The notes under the pieces are model-generated. The model was not told the DNA's origin, did no database searches, and saw only the letters and a list, made by a program, of their open reading frames with translations. This document shows, piece by piece, positions 8,504 to 16,160 of a stretch of 64,000 nt of DNA. Numbering within the stretch: position 1 is the first letter of the stretch; each line of letters starts with the position of its first letter. Source of the stretch: CAVYWD01 sp963772225 (GTDB taxonomy: Bacteria > Myxococcota > Myxococcia > Myxococcales > UBA5297); NCBI GenBank assembly GCA_963772225.1, contig CAVYWD010000008.1, positions 372,001-436,000 on the forward strand, given 5' to 3'. The translations under genes were made by a program, and so were the position numbers.

Positions 8504-9226
8504 CTACTTGAAGAAGTGGCGCTTCACGATGTTCAAGAAGTCGCTGGAGAAGCTTTCCATTTCGCTCTCCAGAACTTTGATCTTCGACAGGAAGAAGTTG
8601 TAGGCCACCACCGCGGGGATGGCGGCGAGCAGGCCCACGGCCGTGGCGATGAGCGCCTCCGAGATGGGCTTGGCCACCGTCGCGAGGTTCGCGTTGCCCT
8701 GCGTGTAGATGTCCTGGAACGCGCCCATGATGCCCCAGACGGTCCCGAAGAGCCCGACGAACGGGGCGGTGGAGCCGGTCGTGGCCAGGAAGGCGACCTT
8801 CGACTCCAGGTAGGTGACCTCCGCGACCGAGGCCCTGCGCAGCGCGCGCTCGACGTTCTCGATGCCGTTCAGGTCGTAGCGCTCGGCGCCCTCGGGCGAG
8901 CCGGCGGAGGTCACCTTCGAAAGCTCGATGTAGCCCGCGCGGAACACCTGGCTGATGGGGGAGACCGAGAGCTTCTCGGCCGCCTGGTAGATCGCGTCCA
9001 GGCGCTTGGACTGCCAGAAGGCGTCCAGGAAGAGGAGCGATTGCTTCTGCGCCTGGCGCAGGTGGAAGTACTTGATGGCGATGATGGCCCATGAGGCGAT
9101 GGACGCCCCCGCCAAGAGCAGCAGCACGAAGATCCCCACGGGGCCCGAGTGGCGGATGATCTCCGCGTAGTCGAGCGATGCGGCGAGCGGGGCGGCGAGT
9201 CCAGTCAGGGCTGAGGGGATGGGCAT
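8504..9226 (-). CDS. tolQ: MotA/TolQ/ExbB proton channel protein
   Basis: A 240-residue inner membrane protein with three predicted membrane helices: VGIFVLLLLAGASIASWAIIAI near residue 33, and two further helices around TTGSTAPFVGLFGTVWGIMGAF (conserved family segment) and ALIATAVGLLAAIPAVVAYNFFL. These features define the TolQ/ExbB/MotA proton channel. As first gene of the operon with tolR and tolB it is best named tolQ. Its start faces the long upstream region at 9227-9758, where the operon promoter should lie. Confidence 0.93.
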   Translation of the reverse strand: MPIPSALTGLAAPLAASLDYAEIIRHSGPVGIFVLLLLAGASIASWAIIAIKYFHLRQAQKQSLLFLDAFWQSKRLDAIYQAAEKLSVSPISQVFRAGYIELSKVTSAGSPEGAERYDLNGIENVERALRRASVAEVTYLESKVAFLATTGSTAPFVGLFGTVWGIMGAFQDIYTQGNANLATVAKPISEALIATAVGLLAAIPAVVAYNFFLSKIKVLESEMESFSSDFLNIVKRHFFK

Positions 9227-9758
9227 CTTTGGGGGGCTCTGCGGCGGCGCTGCGGCGCCGCGCCTGGGAGTGCGGTTCTTTGGGCGTGAAGCTCTGGCGT
9301 CGACGAAAGCGCCGCGGCCGCCCGGCGCGGGAGCGAATTTCTCGAGGATTTGTCAAGGCCTCCTACCACGCCCGGCATCGGAGGGCAAAACCTTCCACCC
9401 CACGCCGCCCGCCGCCCGGCCACCTTCTCCAACGGCCGAGATTGCCTCCCGACCGGCCCAGCCGCTCCGCGGGCTGACATGCGTGTCGCGCTTGGGCTGC
9501 CACTGGAAGGAGCGCTTCAGAAAAAGTCGAGGGATTGAGCGTACATTGATACGGTCGAGATCTTGCTACGGGTTCCGTCGGACGAGAGGCGTGGCGACGC
9601 GCTCCTCTCGGGTTGCCTCGTCGCCGAGGTAAGTCACGGCGGGGCGTCGTTTCGAGTGCCGACGCGACGACGCCTACGGGGTATCTTGGACCTACGTCGG
9701 AGCGCAGGGCTGACCGCTTCGAGCCGCGCGCCGCGCGGATTCTTCGGAGGAGAACTCC
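9227..9758. other. divergent intergenic region between tolQ and a lipoprotein gene
   Basis: About 530 bases separate two diverging genes, so promoters for both the tol operon and the lipoprotein gene are expected here. Open frames crossing it have no recognisable protein character and a composition unlike coding DNA. I could not identify a convincing promoter pair or RNA gene. A GGAGGAGA ribosome-site-like run lies just upstream of the ATG at 9759. Confidence 0.4.
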
Positions 9759-10853
9759 ATGCGTTGGCTCTTCTTGGCCGTGCTCGGGTGCGCGCATGCT
9801 GGGTGCGCGTTCCAGGCCAATTCCGCCGGAGCCGCTCCAAACGCGCAGGGCACCGGGCAGATCACCTTCCTCTGGAGCTTCGACGGGAAGACCTGCGCGC
9901 AGGCGAGCCAGGTGCGCACCATCCACGCGGCCATCCTCGGGCTCTATGGCAGCGAGCCGCTCGACACCGGCTACGCCTGTACCTGGGGCAACGTCGACGG
10001 GGTCACGCTCGAGGGGTTCTACGCAGGCAACTACACCTTTACCCTCGACGCGCTCGACGCGACGGGGCAGGTCCTCTACACCGCGACCGGGAGCGCCTAC
10101 GTCAAGGCCAATCTCAACGTGCCGGTTCCCGTGACCCTGCGCAGCGTCAGCCAGAGCGCGCTCGTGCCGATGACTTGGACCTTCGACGGGAAGAGCTGCG
10201 CGCAGGCGGGGGTCTCGGAGGTGGACCTCCGCGTCGACGGGCAGAGCGCGCAAACTTTCACTTGCACCGACGCGTCCTCATCCCCGGCGGTCGACGGGGG
10301 CTCGGTCTGGCTTGACGAGGGAACCCACCAAATCCAGCTCGACGGCTTCGTCGTGCACAGCGGCGACAGGCAGACCTGGTACTCCGCCAGCCGCTCGGTG
10401 ATCATCGACGCGCAAGCCGTTTCCTCGGGGAGCGCGAGCTCGGTGGACCTGGACTTGGACGTCGTCGCGGCCCAGGCTACCTTTATGCCCAAGGCCGACG
10501 CCCAGGGGACCGCCTTCTCTTGCGAGGCCGCGGGCGCGGGCGTGCTGTTCATCCGCGTCGTCGACCCGACCTCGTCGGCGAACTGCTACCCGAAGGACTC
10601 CGTCACTGGCGGCTGTGGAAGGTACAGCGATTGCGCCACCGCGGCCGCGCAGGGGTTTCGCATCGACTACCTGCCGGTCGAGCAGACGCGCGACGGCGCC
10701 GGCGGCCCCTGGAAGGCCACCTGGACGGCGGACGTGCTGGCGTTCAAGGACCTCTCAAGCGTGTCCGCGCCGCTGTACGAGGGGCTCCTCACTGCGTCCG
10801 TCGAGGCCTCGACCGCGGCCACCTACGCCGTGCCGATGGTCAAGAAGCCCTAG
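9759..10853 (+). CDS. putative lipoprotein with two related beta-rich domains, function unknown
   Basis: A 364-residue secreted protein. The N-terminus MRWLFLAVLGCAHAGC is a short signal peptide ending in a Cys that fits a lipoprotein signal; the cleavage box is not perfect. Two domains share the phrase FDGKTCAQAS (about residue 46) and FDGKSCAQAG (about residue 143), each followed by Ig-like strands and a later CT(W/D) pair, so an internal duplication is likely; the DNA of these phrases is nearly identical. The C-terminal third has paired cysteines (NCYPKDSVTGGCGRYSDC). A good GGAGGAG ribosome site precedes the ATG. No enzyme motif is visible. The stop codon is formed within the left end of a palindromic repeat element. 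Confidence 0.7.
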   Translation: MRWLFLAVLGCAHAGCAFQANSAGAAPNAQGTGQITFLWSFDGKTCAQASQVRTIHAAILGLYGSEPLDTGYACTWGNVDGVTLEGFYAGNYTFTLDALDATGQVLYTATGSAYVKANLNVPVPVTLRSVSQSALVPMTWTFDGKSCAQAGVSEVDLRVDGQSAQTFTCTDASSSPAVDGGSVWLDEGTHQIQLDGFVVHSGDRQTWYSASRSVIIDAQAVSSGSASSVDLDLDVVAAQATFMPKADAQGTAFSCEAAGAGVLFIRVVDPTSSANCYPKDSVTGGCGRYSDCATAAAQGFRIDYLPVEQTRDGAGGPWKATWTADVLAFKDLSSVSAPLYEGLLTASVEASTAATYAVPMVKKP

Positions 10854-11035
10854 AGCGCCAATCGGTTTGAAAAGCCTGCTGCGACGCGCAGTTGCTGCCT
10901 GCGACGGGAAGCCTCGTCGCTCAAGCTGCTCGCGCTGCCACCAGCAGTGCTGCGCTGCTCGCTCCTTAGGGTTCTAGGTCTCGGCGACGCAACTCTCGCG
11001 TCTCGCGACGGCTTTCAAGCTGATTGACGTTCTAG
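10850..11035. repeat. MITE-like palindromic element, copy 1
   Basis: A 186-bp element bounded by imperfect terminal inverted repeats of 22 bp: the left end begins ctagagcgccaatcggtttg and the right end, read on the other strand, begins ctagaacgtcaatcagcttg. It contains an internal hairpin (gcgacg-ggaagcct-cgtcgc). A shorter second copy lies at 11930-12060, and the two share the core gcgacgggaagcctcgtcgc followed by tcaagctgctcgcgctgc. The left CTAG supplies the TAG stop of the upstream lipoprotein gene. No ORF for a transposase is present, so it would depend on an enzyme elsewhere or act as a structured RNA or terminator. Confidence 0.75.
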
Positions 11036-11106
11036 CCGCATCGACCCCCTTGCGTTTTGCCGGGGCTCTGGGAGAAAGCTGACTCTCGGGGGCGGCGAGG
11101 CAGGCG

Positions 11107-11910
11107 ATGAGCGAAAAGGCGATTGGCGTCTTCGACAGCGGCGTGGGCGGATTGACGGTCCTCAAGGCGCTGATGCGGCGGCTGCCGTCCGAGAGCACCG
11201 TGTATCTCGGAGACACGGCCCGGGTCCCCTACGGCACCAAGTCGGCTGACGTGGTCACCCGCTACAGCATGGCCAACGCGGGCTTTCTCATGAGCCAGGA
11301 GATCAAGCTCCTGGTCGTGGCGTGCAACACCGCCTCGGCCACCTCGCTCGAGGCCCTTCGAGCCCGGCTCCCGGTCCCGGTGCTCGGGGTCATCGAGCCC
11401 GGAGCGAAGGCCGCGGTGCGGGCGACGCGCGGCCGCGTCGGCGTCATCGGCACGCCCGGGACCATCGCATCCGGCGCCTACCAGGCGGCCCTGGCGCGGC
11501 TCAGCCCGAAGGCAGTGCTGCTCGCCCGCGCTTGCCCGCTCTTCGTGCCGCTCGCCGAGGAGGGCTGGACGGAGGGCGAGGTCGTGGACGCGGTCGCGCG
11601 AAAGTACCTCGCGGACTTCAGCGCGTTCGAGGCCGACACCCTCGTCCTCGGGTGCACGCACTACCCGCTCCTCAAGCAGGCCATCGCCCGAGCCGTCGGC
11701 GAGCGCGTCCGGCTCGTCGACTCGGCGGAGGCCACGGCCGAGGCCGTCGAGGCGCTGCTCGCGGAGCACCGGCTCGCGGCCCCTGCGGGAGCCCTCGCGA
11801 CTCACCGATTCTTCGTCACCGATCTCCCGGAGCGGTTCGCTGAGGTCGGGGCGCGCTTTCTCGAGCGGCCCATCGATCGCGCGGAGCTCGTGGACGTGCG
11901 GCCGGCGTAG
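11107..11910 (+). CDS. murI: glutamate racemase
   Basis: Converts L-glutamate to D-glutamate for peptidoglycan in the cytoplasm. The 267 residues include the N-terminal IGVFDSGVGGLTVLKAL, the first catalytic cysteine in VACNTAS (Cys73), the PYG motif (VPYGTKS) and the second catalytic cysteine in LGCTHYPLL (Cys183), all typical of MurI. The gene stands alone, with copies of the same palindromic element close on both sides (10850-11035 and 11930-12060). Confidence 0.95.
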   Translation: MSEKAIGVFDSGVGGLTVLKALMRRLPSESTVYLGDTARVPYGTKSADVVTRYSMANAGFLMSQEIKLLVVACNTASATSLEALRARLPVPVLGVIEPGAKAAVRATRGRVGVIGTPGTIASGAYQAALARLSPKAVLLARACPLFVPLAEEGWTEGEVVDAVARKYLADFSAFEADTLVLGCTHYPLLKQAIARAVGERVRLVDSAEATAEAVEALLAEHRLAAPAGALATHRFFVTDLPERFAEVGARFLERPIDRAELVDVRPA

Positions 11911-11929
11911 GAGCCGCGGCGGCGAGGCT

Positions 11930-12060
11930 CTAGAACGCCAATCAGTTTGAACAGCCAGTTGCGACGCGCATTGGCTGCCCGCGACGGGAAGCCTCGTCGC
12001 TCAAGCTGCTCGCGCTGCTCGGGTTCTGAGTCTCGGCGACGCAACTGCTTGACGTTCTAG
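11930..12060. repeat. MITE-like palindromic element, copy 2
   Basis: A 131-bp shorter relative of the element at 10850-11035. The left end ctagaacgccaatcagtttg matches the inverted right end of copy 1, and the right end finishes with ttgacgttctag. The hairpin core gcgacgggaagcctcgtcgc is identical in both copies. It fills the gap between murI and the convergent gene at 12057-12590, and its terminal CTAG supplies the stop codon of that gene. This placement fits a bidirectional terminator or an insertion that reshaped both gene ends. Confidence 0.75.
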
Positions 12061-12590
12061 TCCTGCTTCTCGCCTGCGAGGTAGGCGAGGATCACCTCGT
12101 CGAGGCTCTTCTCGCTGATGAGGTCCTCGCCGAACAGGCCGTCGCTGCTCTCCGGCGGCTTCGCGGCCGCGACCTCGCGCGCGGGGCGGCTCTCGGGGGG
12201 CGAGGTCCGGGCGATGGGCTTGACGGGGGCGTGTGCCACGCCCGGGTGCAGCTGAACTTCTCCGGCGTCGGTGCGGATCTGCCCTGGGGCGTAGGAGCGG
12301 CTCCTGCCGTTGGCGCCCTCGGGCTGGTCGTAGCGGCCGTTGAGGAGGTTGCGCAGCATCTCCTTGTGCTGCTCCTCCATCAGCTCCCGCACGACCTCGC
12401 TCAGGTTCTCGGTATTGAGAATGTCCGCGTAGGAGGTCTTCTTCGAGGCGAGGATGTTCCCGCCGGCGAACAAGTGAGTGATGATGTGCGGATTGTTGAC
12501 GCCAGAGTCCTCGGTCTGGATGTGGTACAGCTTGTTCCGATGGTTGACGTTGTGATTGAAGCCGGCGATGGCTTTCTTGAATACGGACAT
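12057..12590 (-). CDS. conserved hypothetical protein (177 aa)
   Basis: A 177-residue protein whose first 85 residues look conserved and folded (SVFKKAIAGFNHNVNHRNKLYHIQTED, then HLFAGGNILASKKTSYADI and LMEEQHKEMLRNLLNGRYD), followed by a low-complexity middle and an acidic C-terminal helix. There is no signal peptide and no catalytic motif that I recognise. I know similar short proteins only as uncharacterised myxobacterial ones, and that recollection is weak. The stop codon lies in the end of the palindromic element. Confidence 0.65.
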   Translation of the reverse strand: MSVFKKAIAGFNHNVNHRNKLYHIQTEDSGVNNPHIITHLFAGGNILASKKTSYADILNTENLSEVVRELMEEQHKEMLRNLLNGRYDQPEGANGRSRSYAPGQIRTDAGEVQLHPGVAHAPVKPIARTSPPESRPAREVAAAKPPESSDGLFGEDLISEKSLDEVILAYLAGEKQD

Positions 12591-12656
12591 GGTGAAGAGA
12601 ACCTGGCTCTCTGTGGAAAAGTCTAGCTCGGGCCGCCGCGCACCGGCAAGGCGGCC

Positions 12657-13295
12657 GTGACATCAGGCGCGCCCGCTGTCGACGAGCTGGCAAAGGCGAT
12701 CGACCGCCTCGGCACCGCGTTGGCCGCCGTCGGGCACGGGGAGGCGCTCGCGCCCTTTTCCGCCGCGGGCGGCGGCTTTCTCGAAGGTGAATTCGAGGTG
12801 CGCTCCGCGGACGGCCGCGTGAGGCGCATGCAGGCTGCCCGCCTCCCGCTCCCCGCCTCGCTCGTGCGCGCGTACGCCCGCGGAGCGCCGTCGCGGAATC
12901 TGCGGCTCGACCTCTCGACGCACGCGCTGACGCTCTGGGCACCCCTGGAGCTCATCGAGCTGCAGGTGGGCTATCGCTGGCACGGCTTCACCGGCAAGAA
13001 AATGCGGGAGTGGGACGAGCGCTTCGTGGTCTTCGCCGAGGATGGCGGCGACCCCCTCGCGCTGCGCCTCGACGAGCAGGACGGCCCGGTCTGGCTCTCC
13101 CTTCGCGGCGAGGGGAGGCACGCGTTCGCTCGAGCGGCGCCCTGCCTCGCAGGGTTCTACGAGGCGCTGGCGGTGCGCCTTTCGAGCCGGAGCGGGAAGC
13201 CCCTGGAGCAGGCGCTCCGGGAGCATTTCGGCGCCGCGGCCGAGGAGCTCTGGGTCTGGAAGCAGTGCGTTTCGCGCTCCGAGGCGCGGCGGTAA
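12657..13295 (+). CDS. hypothetical protein, weak resemblance to SMI1/KNR4 (SUKH) fold
   Basis: A 212-residue cytoplasmic protein starting at a GTG. The region FVVFAEDGGDPLALRLDEQDGPVWLSLRGE followed by FARAAPCLAGFYEALAVRL resembles the pattern of SMI1/KNR4-like domains (a G-D pair, a short strand with VW, then an aromatic helix), but the match is by eye and tentative. The C-terminus is helical (PLEQALREHFGAAAEELW). It is divergent from the gene at 12057 and lies 41 bases ahead of nadK. Confidence 0.6.
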   Translation: MTSGAPAVDELAKAIDRLGTALAAVGHGEALAPFSAAGGGFLEGEFEVRSADGRVRRMQAARLPLPASLVRAYARGAPSRNLRLDLSTHALTLWAPLELIELQVGYRWHGFTGKKMREWDERFVVFAEDGGDPLALRLDEQDGPVWLSLRGEGRHAFARAAPCLAGFYEALAVRLSSRSGKPLEQALREHFGAAAEELWVWKQCVSRSEARR

Positions 13296-13336
13296 AGGGT
13301 CGGCCTTTCGGAGATTTAGGTATTCTTGGGCAGATC

Positions 13337-14200
13337 ATGGCAATCCAGAGAGTCGCCTTCATCGCCAACGCGCACCGGCCCGAGGCGATGGCCCTCATCC
13401 GCGAGCTGCACGCCGAGCTCACCCGCCGGGGCGTCCAGGCCGCGACCGAGGAGCGCGTCGGCCGGGCCCTGGGCCTGCCGTGGGCGCCGCAGGCCGCGCT
13501 GGGCGACACCGACCTCTGCATCTCGCTCGGAGGCGACGGCACGCTCATCCACGCCTCCCACGTGCTGGACGGAAAGCCCGTGCCCATCCTGGGCGTCAAC
13601 ATGGGCTCCCTGGGCTTCATGACCGAGGTCCGGCAGACGGAGGTCCGCCCGATGCTCGACCGCGTGCTCGCGGGCGACTTCGAGGTGGAGCCGCGCATGA
13701 AGCTGCGGGTCCGCCTGCACCGGCGCGCGCAGGAGACCCCGATGCTCGTCGACGCCGAGGTGCTCAACGACGCGGTGATCAACAAGGGCGCGCTGGCGCG
13801 CATCGCCGACCTCGAGGCCAGCATCGACGGGCGCTATGTCACGACCTACAAGGCGGACGGGGTGATCGTCTCCACCCCCACCGGCTCCACCGCGTACTCC
13901 CTCTCCGCCAACGGGCCCATCCTGGACCCGACGATGAACGCGGTGATCATCACGCCCATCTGCCCGCATACGCTCACGCAGCGCCCGCTCGTGGTCCCCG
14001 ACGACGTGGAGATCAACCTCCAGCTCAAGAGCGAGAGCGCGGAGATGTACCTGACCATGGACGGGCAGACCGGCGTGCCGATGCTCCCGGGCGACCGGGT
14101 GCAGATCGAGCAGTCGAAGAACCGCGTCTTGTTGATCAAGAACCCGCAGCTCGAATTCTTCACCATTTTGCGCACGCGCCTGCGCTGGGGAGAGCGGTGA
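13337..14200 (+). CDS. nadK: NAD kinase
   Basis: Phosphorylates NAD to NADP in the cytoplasm. The 287-residue protein has the family motif LGGDGTLIHAS (GGDGT at 65-69), the second conserved segment LNDAVINKG and the glycine-rich TYKADGVIVSTPTGSTAYSLSANGPI, followed by the C-terminal PHTLTQRPLVVP. I chose the ATG at 13337 (MAIQRVAFIANAHRP), because upstream in-frame sequence overlaps the previous gene and has no family similarity. The next gene starts within its stop codon. Confidence 0.95.
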   Translation: MAIQRVAFIANAHRPEAMALIRELHAELTRRGVQAATEERVGRALGLPWAPQAALGDTDLCISLGGDGTLIHASHVLDGKPVPILGVNMGSLGFMTEVRQTEVRPMLDRVLAGDFEVEPRMKLRVRLHRRAQETPMLVDAEVLNDAVINKGALARIADLEASIDGRYVTTYKADGVIVSTPTGSTAYSLSANGPILDPTMNAVIITPICPHTLTQRPLVVPDDVEINLQLKSESAEMYLTMDGQTGVPMLPGDRVQIEQSKNRVLLIKNPQLEFFTILRTRLRWGER

Positions 14201-14526
14201 CCGCCCTCTCGCCCGACGACGAGAGGCGGCTCGACTCGGCGGGCTGGCTCCAGGGCGCGCGGCTTCGCGGCTTCCAGGTCGACCTCCAGACTCGCGACGT
14301 GGCCCTCTTCGCGGTGACGCAGGACGCTCAGGTCGAGCTGCTCTGCGAGGACGCCCTGTTTCTCGGCGCGCCCGATTTGTTTGGAGTCGCACAGATGCCG
14401 CGCATCGTCGGCCTCGTGGTGCAGCCTCTAGGCGAAGAATGCGCGGTGCGTCTCGAATTTTCCGAGGCTCGGGCGGAGCTGTGTCTACACTGCCGACGCG
14501 TCGTGGTTCGCAAAGATCCCCTTTGA
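14197..14526 (+). CDS. hypothetical protein (109 aa) coupled to nadK
   Basis: Starts at a GTG overlapping the nadK stop codon by GTGA, which implies translational coupling. The 109 residues look like a small alpha/beta protein (FQVDLQTRDVALFAVTQDAQVELLCEDALFLG) with a Cys-rich end (LCLHCRRVVVRKDPL). No family recognised. Codon use fits the neighbours, so a real gene is likely; a role connected with nadK cannot be inferred beyond the coupling. Confidence 0.55.
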   Translation: MTALSPDDERRLDSAGWLQGARLRGFQVDLQTRDVALFAVTQDAQVELLCEDALFLGAPDLFGVAQMPRIVGLVVQPLGEECAVRLEFSEARAELCLHCRRVVVRKDPL

Positions 14527-14682
14527 AGGCGCTCGGAACCGCTTTCTGACCGCCGGAGCGCGTGCTAGGATTCGCCCGCATTTCGGTTCCAATTGTTTGC
14601 TCCATCTCGGTTCGGCGGGTTCGCCCTCGGCGAGGAATCGCTCAGGTGCCTGCGCGCCGTGGCCGCTGTCGCCGAGGCGCTC

Positions 14683-15438
14683 ATGGACTCCGACGCTGAG
14701 CAAGCCAAAGCATCGCGCGAACGCGATGCTGCCCCGCCGGGGCCGAGCCTGTTGGACATCCTCGAGCGGGCGATCCGCGGCCGCTTCTCCGGATGCGTCG
14801 AGGTGGAATCGGACGCGCGCCACGGCTTGGTTTTCCTTCGCACCGGCCAGGTCATCCACGCCGACGAGGGCCGCGACGTCGGCGAGGACGCCTTGCTCTC
14901 CATGGCGTCATGGCCCGCGGGGCGGTTCTCGGTTCAGGCCAACATCGAGACGACGCGCACCACCATTCGGCGGGGCTGGGAGCTCTTGCGAGCGGAGGTC
15001 GCGGCCGCGATGCCGCCCCCGGCAGCGGCGGCTCCCGTGGCTGCGGCTCCCGTGGCTGCGGCTCCCGTGGCTGCGGCGGCGCGCCCGCCAATGCCTGTCG
15101 ACAAGCCCGCCGTCTCAGGCGCGCCGACCGAGCGCCTGCGCGCCATCCCCGGGGTGGCCTACGCCGTGCTGCAGACCAAGGAAGGCCAGCGCGTCGGCGA
15201 CCAGAGCCCCCAGGGCGAGAAGGTGGCTGGGCAAGCGCTCTACCTGAGCCAGGTCGCCAAGCAGCTGGGCGCGGTGTTCGGCGCGGGCGAGCTCCAGTCG
15301 GCCGCGGTGCAGGGCACGACACACCACTTCCTTCTCCTGGCGACCAAGAGCCACTACCTGAGCGTCTTGGGGAAGGCGGAGAGCCGGCTCGGAGCGCTGG
15401 AGTCCGAGGTCAGGCGAGCGCTCTCTGAAAACCGGTAG
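14683..15438 (+). CDS. PATAN (DUF4388)-like and Roadblock/LC7-like domain protein
   Basis: A signalling or adaptor protein of about 251 residues. The first half (LLDILERAIRGRFSGCVEVE, then GLVFLRTGQVIHADEG and ALLSMASWPAGRFSV) is the DUF4388/PATAN pattern. An Ala-Pro hinge follows, in which 15-bp units coding APVAA are repeated three times (about 15029-15076), then a C-terminal domain of Roadblock/LC7 style (LRAIPGVAYAVLQTKEGQRV ... LLLATKSHYLSVLG). I prefer the ATG at 14683; a TTG at 14593 would add 30 residues without domain similarity. It starts a three-gene run with the Roadblock and Cache-HAMP genes. Confidence 0.72.
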   Translation: MDSDAEQAKASRERDAAPPGPSLLDILERAIRGRFSGCVEVESDARHGLVFLRTGQVIHADEGRDVGEDALLSMASWPAGRFSVQANIETTRTTIRRGWELLRAEVAAAMPPPAAAAPVAAAPVAAAPVAAAARPPMPVDKPAVSGAPTERLRAIPGVAYAVLQTKEGQRVGDQSPQGEKVAGQALYLSQVAKQLGAVFGAGELQSAAVQGTTHHFLLLATKSHYLSVLGKAESRLGALESEVRRALSENR

Positions 15439-15447
15439 GGATGGCGA

Positions 15448-16149
15448 GTGCCCGAGGGCCCCATGCGCATCTTTCTCAGCCAGTTGAACGCAGTCCCGGG
15501 GGTTGTCGGCAGCCTGGTATGCGACCCCAAGGGCGACGTGCTGGCGCAGGACTTCCCGTCGCTGTTCGACGCCGACATGCTCTCTCAGGTGTCCGCGCTG
15601 GTGGCCAAGAGCAGCGGTGGGCTCGCGCCCGCGACGGGCAGCCTCCGGCTCTTGGATTTCCGCTTCGCGGATGCGCGGGTCGTGGTGCGGCCACTCCATG
15701 GCGGCTACCTTCTCTTCCTCTGCGCGTCGGGTGCCGACTTGCAGCCGCTGGCCCTCTCGACCTCGGTCGCCGTCCCGCAGATCGAACGGCGGCTCGCCTC
15801 GCGCCGGACGGCTTCAGCCCCTGCCGCCGAATCCCCTCCGGCGGCCGTGGACCCGCAAGCGCCGGCGTGGTCGACCCCTGCCTTGCCCGGACCCGACGCG
15901 CTCACGCCGACGCCAGCGCTGGCGTCGCTCGGGCCGTCTCCCAGCGAGGTCCCCGAGCTCTTCGCCCTCGTTCAGCGCATCGAGGCGGTCATCGAGCAGC
16001 AGCGGCTCGACCGGTTCCGGGTGCGCGGCGAGATCGCCCTCAAGGCCGGCTTCGGCCTCGGCTTCATCGACGCGCGGACGCCGGACGACCCGGCCAAGGC
16101 CGCCAAGCTGAGGGCGGCGGCGAGCGCCATCCTGGGCGAGGCGGTGTGA
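15448..16149 (+). CDS. Roadblock/LC7-like domain protein
   Basis: A protein of up to 233 residues (GTG 15448; ATG 15463 gives MRIFLSQLNAVPGVVG and may be the true start). The N-terminal domain has the Roadblock sequence pattern: LNAVPGVVGSLVCDPKGDVLA, a helix with ALVAKSSGGL, and the strand VVVRPLHGGYLLFLCA. A proline/alanine-rich linker leads to a helical C-terminal segment (FALVQRIEAVIEQQRLDRFRVRGEIALKAG). Roadblock proteins often regulate small GTPases or form scaffolds; no GTPase is encoded here. It lies 9 bases after the PATAN gene. Confidence 0.72.
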   Translation: MPEGPMRIFLSQLNAVPGVVGSLVCDPKGDVLAQDFPSLFDADMLSQVSALVAKSSGGLAPATGSLRLLDFRFADARVVVRPLHGGYLLFLCASGADLQPLALSTSVAVPQIERRLASRRTASAPAAESPPAAVDPQAPAWSTPALPGPDALTPTPALASLGPSPSEVPELFALVQRIEAVIEQQRLDRFRVRGEIALKAGFGLGFIDARTPDDPAKAAKLRAAASAILGEAV

Positions 16150-16160
16150 GGAGTCCTCTG

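Noticed and set aside
15029..15076. Possible CRISPR-like repeat (15-bp unit, three copies)
   Set aside because: Units are directly adjacent without spacers and encode an Ala-Pro linker; it is a coding tandem repeat.
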